28,549 bases of DNA from Chloroflexota bacterium. GTDB taxonomy: Bacteria; Chloroflexota; Dehalococcoidia; JACQGW01. A program made the position numbers and the translations under genes. Positions 24,601 through 28,549 of the stretch are shown in pieces. The stretch's first letter is position 1. Each line of letters starts with the position of its first letter. Under the pieces are notes generated by a model that was not told the DNA's origin, made no database searches, and was given only the letters and a program-made list of their open reading frames with translations. Location: positions 1 to 28,549 of the forward strand of contig JACQGW010000400.1 of NCBI GenBank assembly GCA_016199325.1, in the 5' to 3' direction.

Positions 24601-26249
24601 GCGTCGAGGGACATCACGAGCGTCTCGCGGAGGGGGTCGATGGGCGGGTTGGTGACCTGGGCGAACCGCTGCTTGAAGTAGTGGGCGAGCAGCCGCGGCT
24701 TGCGCGACAGGACGGCGAGCGGCGTGTCGTCGCCCATCGAGTAGGTCGGCTCCTTCCCCTCACAGCCCATCGCGTCGATCACCATGCGGACGTCTTCGGC
24801 GGTGTAGCCGAAGGCAAGCTGAAGATGGACGGGCGAGTCGGGCAGCGCATTGGCGGGGCTCGCATCCGACGGCGGCCAGGGCGCCATCGGCTCGCCCGTC
24901 GCCAGGTTCGACGCCAGCCACCGGGCGTAGGGGCGATGGGCCACGACTTCGGCGCGGGCTTCGTCGTCCCGCAGCAGGCGGTGCCCGGCGGTGTCCACTG
25001 CCAGGATCTGGCCGGGGCCCAGCCGGCCGCGCTCGACCACGACTTCGTCCTCCAGATCCAGGACGCCGACCTCCGACGCCATGACGACGAGCCCTCCGGC
25101 CGTGACTGTGTAGCGGGCCGGGCGCAGGCCGTTGCGGTCGAGCGCGGCGGCGACGAGGGTGCCGTCGGAGAATGCAAGCGCGGCCGGGCCGTCCCACGGC
25201 TCGGTGAGGCAGGCGTGATAGGCGCCGAAGGCGCGCCGCTCGGCCAGGTCCGGCACGCGCTCCCAGGCCTCGGGCACGAGCATCATCAGGGAGTGGAGCA
25301 CGTCCCGCCCCGACCGGGCCAGCAGCTCCAGCGCGTTGTCGAGGCTGGCCGAATCGCTGCCCGCCGGCCAGACGACCGGCAGAAGCTCGGCGATGCGCTC
25401 GCCCCAGCAGGTCGCCGCCAGGTCGGGCTCGCGGGCTTGCATCCAGGTGCGGTTACCCTGGAGCGTGTTGATCTCGCCGTTGTGGGCGAGCAGCCGAAAC
25501 GGCTGGGCCAGGAACCAGTTGGGAAATGTGTTCGTGCTGTACCGCTGGTGGAAGATGGCCAGCGCCGTCGCATAGCGCGGGTCGGTCAGGTCGCGATAGA
25601 AGGCCCGCAGCTGCGACGCCTCCAGCAAGCCCTTGTATACGATGGTCCGGGACGAAAGGGAGGCGACGTAGCAGTCGGCGACACCGGCCACCTCAGCCCG
25701 CCGCTCGGCGTGCCGCCGGGCCAGCAGCAACTGCCGCTCGTACTCGTCGTCGCCAAGCCCTGCCGGGCGGGCGACGAGCACCTGCTCGATTCGCGGCTGC
25801 GTCCGGCGGGCCTGCGCGCCGATCGAGGAGGGATCGACCGGGACCGTCCGCCAGCCGAGGAGGCGCAGCCCCGCCCGGGCGATGCCCTCTTCGAGCCAGG
25901 CCCGATACGGCTCGCCCCGCGCCGGGTCGGCCGAGAGGAAGACCATCCCCACCGCGAGATCGGGCTCCGGCGCCGACGGCAGCTCCAGTCGCCCGATCTC
26001 CTCCGCCAGCAGCCGGCGGGGGATCTGGGTCAGCACGCCTGCGCCATCGCCGGTCCTGGCGTCGGCGGCGACGGCGCCGCGGTGGGTCAGGTTGGCGACG
26101 GCTGTCAGCGCCCGGGTCAGGATGGCGTGGTCGGGCCGCCCGGCGAGGTCGGCGACGAAGCCGACCCCGCAGGCGTCGTGCTCGAACGCCGGATCGTACA
26201 GCGGCGGATAGGCAGCAGCCGGGCGCGTGCCAGTATTCGGGTCCCTCAT
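21597..26249 (-). CDS. gltB: Glutamate synthase large subunit
   Basis: A 1550-aa enzyme that moves the amide nitrogen of glutamine onto 2-oxoglutarate to make glutamate. Domains in order: class II glutamine amidotransferase from Cys27 (HDACGVGF; the first 26 residues are a propeptide to be cleaved) to about 440, with LLAHNGEINTLQGNR; central domain about 480-770; FMN-binding synthase domain about 830-1210 with GEGGEDPEWY; a 3Fe-4S cysteine set (C-x5-C-x4-C in GCDMARQCHLNTCPAG) near 1130; and the GXGXG beta-helix domain about 1290-1490. ATG at 26249 has AAAGGG about 8 bases upstream; the ATG at 26279 has none. No gltD lies next to it, so the electron donor (NADPH via GltD elsewhere, or ferredoxin) is undecided. 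Confidence 0.97.
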   Translation of the reverse strand: MRDPNTGTRPAAAYPPLYDPAFEHDACGVGFVADLAGRPDHAILTRALTAVANLTHRGAVAADARTGDGAGVLTQIPRRLLAEEIGRLELPSAPEPDLAVGMVFLSADPARGEPYRAWLEEGIARAGLRLLGWRTVPVDPSSIGAQARRTQPRIEQVLVARPAGLGDDEYERQLLLARRHAERRAEVAGVADCYVASLSSRTIVYKGLLEASQLRAFYRDLTDPRYATALAIFHQRYSTNTFPNWFLAQPFRLLAHNGEINTLQGNRTWMQAREPDLAATCWGERIAELLPVVWPAGSDSASLDNALELLARSGRDVLHSLMMLVPEAWERVPDLAERRAFGAYHACLTEPWDGPAALAFSDGTLVAAALDRNGLRPARYTVTAGGLVVMASEVGVLDLEDEVVVERGRLGPGQILAVDTAGHRLLRDDEARAEVVAHRPYARWLASNLATGEPMAPWPPSDASPANALPDSPVHLQLAFGYTAEDVRMVIDAMGCEGKEPTYSMGDDTPLAVLSRKPRLLAHYFKQRFAQVTNPPIDPLRETLVMSLDAFLGRRGSLLEETPEHARLLHLERPLLTPAQLDAIWSRPEPWLRSATIATVFDAAAGPMGLAPALDEICAEAERAVRDGAAILILSDRTISADRAAVPSLLAVSAVHHHLIRSGLRLRADLVVETGGDWDVHQFALLIGYGASAFCPYLALSLAAGLAGNRGNEPPTAAEAVRRYVKAVDDGVLKICSKMGISTLAGYRGAQIFEAVGIGRAVVDRYFPGTPSRVGGVDLRPLATDVLWRHAQAFGDVRPSRLPDFGFYRFRKEGEDHGFSPTVVRLIHQATRSGQYEDYLRYRITVESREPAALRDLMAVRDRTPVPLDEVEPVESIRQRFVTAAMSLGALSPEAHRTLAIAMNRIGGRSNTGEGGEDPEWYRPEPNGDSAASKIKQVASARFGVTPEYLARAEELEIKIAQGSKPGEGGQLPAHKVTEFIARLRHTIPGVPLISPPPHHDIYSIEDLAQLIGDLKEANPRARIGVKLVSESGVGTIAAGVAKAYADYIHIGGHDGGTGASPLSSIKGAGCPWEIGLAETQQVLVLNGLRGRVRLRVDGGLKSGQDVVVAAMLGADEFGFGTAAIVALGCDMARQCHLNTCPAGIATQREDLRAKYAGTPERAIHFLNHVAQEVREILAAIGFRRLEEIVGRVDLLTQVALDPERHPKGATLDLSALLADPDPTGERPRRCVQPRNSRPPRSAESISEEILELAAPAVERGEPVRAALAIRNCHRTVGARLAGEIVRRHGPAGLPAGTIHLTFRGAAGQSFGAFLTRGITLELAGEANDYVGKGMGGGEIVVRAPGEDGARSVEQGVENSACAADRSGRSCRAAQRRADVLAGNTILYGATGGRLFLAGRCGERFAVRNSGAVAVVEGTGDHACEYMTGGTVVVLGETGRNFGAGMTAGVAYVFDERGALPSRLNQGTVRLARITDPADAAGLALLVREHLAKTGSPRAAALLDHWEAVLPLFWKVVPQPQIDIPAERPAAARAGESSAPSRAASGRAGA

Positions 26250-26360
26250 CGGCTTGCCCTTTCTCGTCGGCAGCCCCACCGGGGCGGCCGAACGGCGAGT
26301 ATGGACGGACCTGGCCTGAACCTGCCAGGATCTCTTCTTGGGAGCGAGTCGGAAGGCGGG

Positions 26361-27341
26361 CTACATGCGGATCTGCGTGCCCATGCCCAGCTTGAGCGCC
26401 TTGTGGTAGACCATGTGGGCCGTGGCCACGTCCTGAATGCCGACGCCAAGCGACTTGTAGATCGTGACCTCCTCGGCGCTCGTCCGGCCGGGCTTGGCGC
26501 CCGCGATGACCTCGCCGATCTCGCCGACGAGGTGATCAATGGTGATCCGGCCCTCCTGGACCGGGATCATGATGTCGCCGCACTCCTTCAGGACGGCGTC
26601 CCTCGAGTCCACGACGACTTTCGCCATCGCCACCGCATCGCTGTCGATCTCGCGCGTGTCGAGCGAGTAGGAGCCGACGCCATTGATGTGAGCGCCCGGC
26701 TGGACCCACTTCCCCTCGACAATGGGGGTCCTGGAGACGCTCGTCGTGCAGATCAGGTCGGCACCACGGACGGCCTGCTCGGGCGTGTCGCAGATGGCGA
26801 CGGCCAGGCCATGCTTCGCTTCCATCTCGGCCTTGTAGCGCTCGCACGATTCCCGCGTCCGGGAGTAGACCTGGACGCGCTCGACCGGGCGGACCGTCTT
26901 CATCGCCCACAGATGCGTCCGACCCTGAAGGCCGGCGCCAAGAATGGCGAGGACGTGGGCATCCGGGCGCGCCAGGTACTTCGTCGCCATGGCCGAGGCG
27001 GCCGCCGTCCGAACGGCCGTGATGTACGCCGAGTCCATGACGGCGAGCGGCTCACCGGTGTGCGGGTCGTACAGCAGGACGAGCCCCATGATCAGGGGGA
27101 GCCCGCTGGCCGGGTTGTCCTGGAACGAGCACTGGACTTTGATGCCCATGGTATCGGTGTCTTTGAGGATGGCCGGCATCATCCCCAGGCCGCCCCGACG
27201 CTCCGGGTAGGCCAGGCGGCTGCGCACGGGCATGAGCACCTGGCCGCGGGAGAACTCGACGTGCGCGCGCTCCAGCGCGGCGATGTCGTCCTCCATGGTC
27301 AGAAGCTCGCGCAATTCGTCGCTCGAAATGATCAGGGTCAC
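26361..27341 (-). CDS. Ornithine cyclodeaminase/mu-crystallin family protein
   Basis: A 326-aa NAD(P)-dependent enzyme. Lys68 in MGIKVQCSF and Arg111 in ITAVRTAAAS are the family's substrate-contacting residues. The dinucleotide motif GAGLQGRTH is at 135-143, followed by the second half of the Rossmann fold and INGVGSYSLDTREID. Members are ornithine cyclodeaminases, alanine or opine-type dehydrogenases or ketimine reductases; sequence alone does not decide. GTG at 27341 has AGGAGGG 5 bases upstream; the extension to 27374 runs into repeats. It lies 111 bases before gltB, so ammonia or amino groups it releases could be captured as glutamate (inference). It is the first structural gene after gntR2. 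Confidence 0.9.
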   Translation of the reverse strand: MTLIISSDELRELLTMEDDIAALERAHVEFSRGQVLMPVRSRLAYPERRGGLGMMPAILKDTDTMGIKVQCSFQDNPASGLPLIMGLVLLYDPHTGEPLAVMDSAYITAVRTAAASAMATKYLARPDAHVLAILGAGLQGRTHLWAMKTVRPVERVQVYSRTRESCERYKAEMEAKHGLAVAICDTPEQAVRGADLICTTSVSRTPIVEGKWVQPGAHINGVGSYSLDTREIDSDAVAMAKVVVDSRDAVLKECGDIMIPVQEGRITIDHLVGEIGEVIAGAKPGRTSAEEVTIYKSLGVGIQDVATAHMVYHKALKLGMGTQIRM

Positions 27342-27368
27342 GGTTTCCCTCCTGTGCTCACGTGGGTT

Positions 27369-27600
27369 CAGCAATCAGCGGTCAGCCATCAGAGCGGCTC
27401 CGAGAGACAACGAACCGCTAAGACGCCAAGATTGCCAAGAAAGACGCCAGGAATGTCGGTTGGTCGTTTGGTCAATCCCTGTGCAAGCTGCTCTCGCTCG
27501 GAGCGCGGAGCGCGGAGCGCGTGAAGCGAGCAATTCAGTCCCTCGGCTGCCGACTATCGACTGCCGACGGCTGACCGCTGACTGCTGACTGCTGGCAGGC
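27369..27600. repeat. Composite intergenic element with 19-bp inverted ends (includes copy e)
   Basis: CAGCAATCAGCGGTCAGCC at 27369-27387 is the inverse of 27569-27587 at 18 of 19 positions. Both ends are 7-bp-period arrays: three units (CAGCAAT, CAGCGGT, CAGCCAT) on the left and about eight units of the GACTGCT type at 27545-27600. Between them lie copy e of the 9-bp family (27403-27454, AACGAACCGCTAAGACGCC) and three exact GAGCGCG units at 27501-27521. The right end runs into the 3' end of gntR2. Confidence 0.75.
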
Positions 27601-28254
27601 GAGTCGCCGCTCGACTTCGCCGATGAGTCGGTCGCGGCTTTCGGTCAGCGCCTCTATGATAGCGCGCTCGGCGCTGGCGGCGTCGTGGCGCTCCAGATGG
27701 CCGAAGAGCGCGTAATGGGTGCGGATGGTCAGCTCGCGGTGGAGCGGCAGCGCGTAGCTCATGAGCCGATAGCGGGCGACCAGCTCCCAGATGCTGGCGA
27801 TGAGGTGGCAGAGCCGCGGCCGGCCCGACGTGGCGTAGAGCAAGCGATGAAAGGCGGCGTCGATGGCTTCGGCGGCGACGATGTCGTCCTCGGCCACCTG
27901 GCGCTCCAGCTCAGCATGCAGGTCGTGCAGGCGCTGAAGGGCCTCCGCCGAGATCCGACCGGCGGCGAGTCGGGTCGCCAGGCCCTCCAGGCTGATCCGG
28001 ATGTCAAAGAGGTCGGTCACGTCTTCGACGGAGAACGAGGCGACGACGGCGCCGCGATGCGGGGTGATGACCACCCAGCCCTCGCCCTCCAGCCGGCGGA
28101 TGGCCTCTCGCACGGGGATGCGGCTCATGCCCAGGTCGCGGGCAAGGTCGTCGTGGAGCAGGCGATGGCCGGGCGCGAGCGTTCCGTCCTGGATCCAGCG
28201 ACGGAGCGTCTCGAAGGCCACGTCGGCGGCAGTGCGATGGACGGCGACGTTCAT
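27535..28254 (-). CDS. GntR family regulator, FadR/FCD subfamily (GntR2)
   Basis: A 239-aa one-component regulator. Winged helix-turn-helix about residues 8-72 (LARDLGMSRIPVREAIRRLEGEGW), FCD ligand domain about 80-215. His136 (AFHRLLYATSG) and His180 are present in metal-ligand positions, while the last usual His is replaced by Ala (IIEALTES). The final 20 residues (QQSAVSG, QPSAVDS, RQPRD) are a translation of the heptamer repeat, with a 7-residue period, and are not part of the domain. ATG at 28254 is preferred over GTG 28263; the ribosome binding site is weak. It heads the ornithine cyclodeaminase-gltB cassette and probably regulates itself and that gene. Confidence 0.9.
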   Translation of the reverse strand: MNVAVHRTAADVAFETLRRWIQDGTLAPGHRLLHDDLARDLGMSRIPVREAIRRLEGEGWVVITPHRGAVVASFSVEDVTDLFDIRISLEGLATRLAAGRISAEALQRLHDLHAELERQVAEDDIVAAEAIDAAFHRLLYATSGRPRLCHLIASIWELVARYRLMSYALPLHRELTIRTHYALFGHLERHDAASAERAIIEALTESRDRLIGEVERRLACQQSAVSGQPSAVDSRQPRD

Positions 28255-28284
28255 CGGTCCCACTCAGCGCGCGGTCGGCCGGAC

Positions 28285-28314
28285 GCATACTTTATACATT
28301 ATGCGAGAGTATAC
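28285..28314. promoter_or_regulatory. Candidate GntR2 operator sites over the gntR2 promoter
   Basis: GTATAC (28309-28314) overlaps the -10 box, and GCATACTTTATACATTATGC (28285-28304) is an imperfect 20-bp palindrome (8 of 10 positions per arm) around the predicted transcription start. AT-rich GTATAC-type cores are typical for FadR-subfamily regulators. Confidence 0.5.
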
Positions 28315-28336
28315 CGGCCACCCCACCGTTTGTCAA
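28308..28336 (-). promoter_or_regulatory. Sigma-70-type promoter of gntR2
   Basis: On the minus strand: TTGACA (28331-28336), 17-bp spacer, TATACT (28308-28313). The start point would be near 28301, leaving about 47 bases to the ATG at 28254. This is the closest match to consensus in the window. Confidence 0.8.
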
Positions 28337-28399
28337 CAGGCAACGCAACGGCCGTGCGGGTGACATGAATGTAGGCAGTTAGTACTACAACGACGGTTA

Positions 28400-28534
28400 T
28401 TATGTTGTGCTGGTGGAGCAGCAGGCTAGACGACGCTCCCTGTCACGCCGCCGCTTGGCGTGCGATTGCTTGCTGCGTTCGTTGCGGCGCTGCGTCTCGG
28501 TCAACCACCGCCCGAGGTCGGCCCGTGTCGTCAT
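28400..28534 (-). CDS. Possible small basic protein at the window edge
   Basis: A 44-codon frame (MTTRADLGRWLTETQRR...) rich in Arg and Lys, ending in two consecutive TAA codons. It stays open to the window edge upstream, so it may be the tail of a longer gene. No ribosome binding site is visible before the ATG and I recognise no family. The surrounding 28337-28549 shows a weak ACAAC/GTTGT inverted pair at about 28386-28407 and nothing else. Confidence 0.2.
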   Translation of the reverse strand: MTTRADLGRWLTETQRRNERSKQSHAKRRRDRERRLACCSTSTT

Positions 28535-28549
28535 CCGTCGCGGCAGGAG

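Noticed and set aside
21735..27524. Open frame of 1929 codons on the plus strand opposite gltB
   Set aside because: It mirrors the third-position GC bias of gltB and the cyclodeaminase gene, has an Arg/Asp/Gly-rich composition and no domain, and lacks an initiation site.

Overview
This 28.5-kb, GC-rich window reads as a bacterial chromosome. The best taxonomic hint is substrate-binding protein 3: a Tat-type lipoprotein signal followed by a long Ala/Pro/Thr linker, a style common in Chloroflexota (Thermomicrobia- or Dehalococcoidia-like lineages). The phylum is an inference. Every gene I can support lies on the minus strand, so the text below goes from high to low coordinates.

The layout breaks into four cassettes, each headed by a TTGACA-17 bp-TAYAST type promoter. 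(1) gntR2 (28254), then an ornithine cyclodeaminase/mu-crystallin family protein and the glutamate synthase large subunit gltB. (2) iclR, whose -35 box contains the gltB stop codon, then an MlrC (M81) metallohydrolase overlapping a class III aminotransferase, then a peptide-type ABC importer (SBP3, DppB-like, DppC-like). (3) A small lipoprotein gene broken by an in-frame TGA, then an MmgE/PrpD protein, SBP2, a DppC-like and a DppB-like permease. (4) gntR1, a 68-codon relic of a CocE/NonD hydrolase, an Asp/Glu/hydantoin racemase-like protein, a second MmgE/PrpD, a full-length CocE/NonD hydrolase, a small lipoprotein and SBP1.

Together the genes look like a scavenging region for nitrogen-containing small organics. 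There are three SBPs and two permease pairs, and intracellular hydrolases, a racemase-like protein, two PrpD-fold enzymes, an aminotransferase, an ornithine cyclodeaminase-like enzyme and glutamate synthase to handle the nitrogen. Three one-component regulators control it. No ABC ATPase and no gltD is present in the window. The substrates cannot be read from the sequence.

The least ordinary feature is in the gaps between genes. At least nine loci carry short repeats with a strict 7-bp period but different words. A 9-bp-period family recurs at five loci, and an 11-bp repeat occurs once. Several come in inverted pairs, some lie in promoter leaders, and one has become the C-terminus of GntR2. 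No tRNA, rRNA, CRISPR array, transposase or convincing intrinsic terminator was seen.
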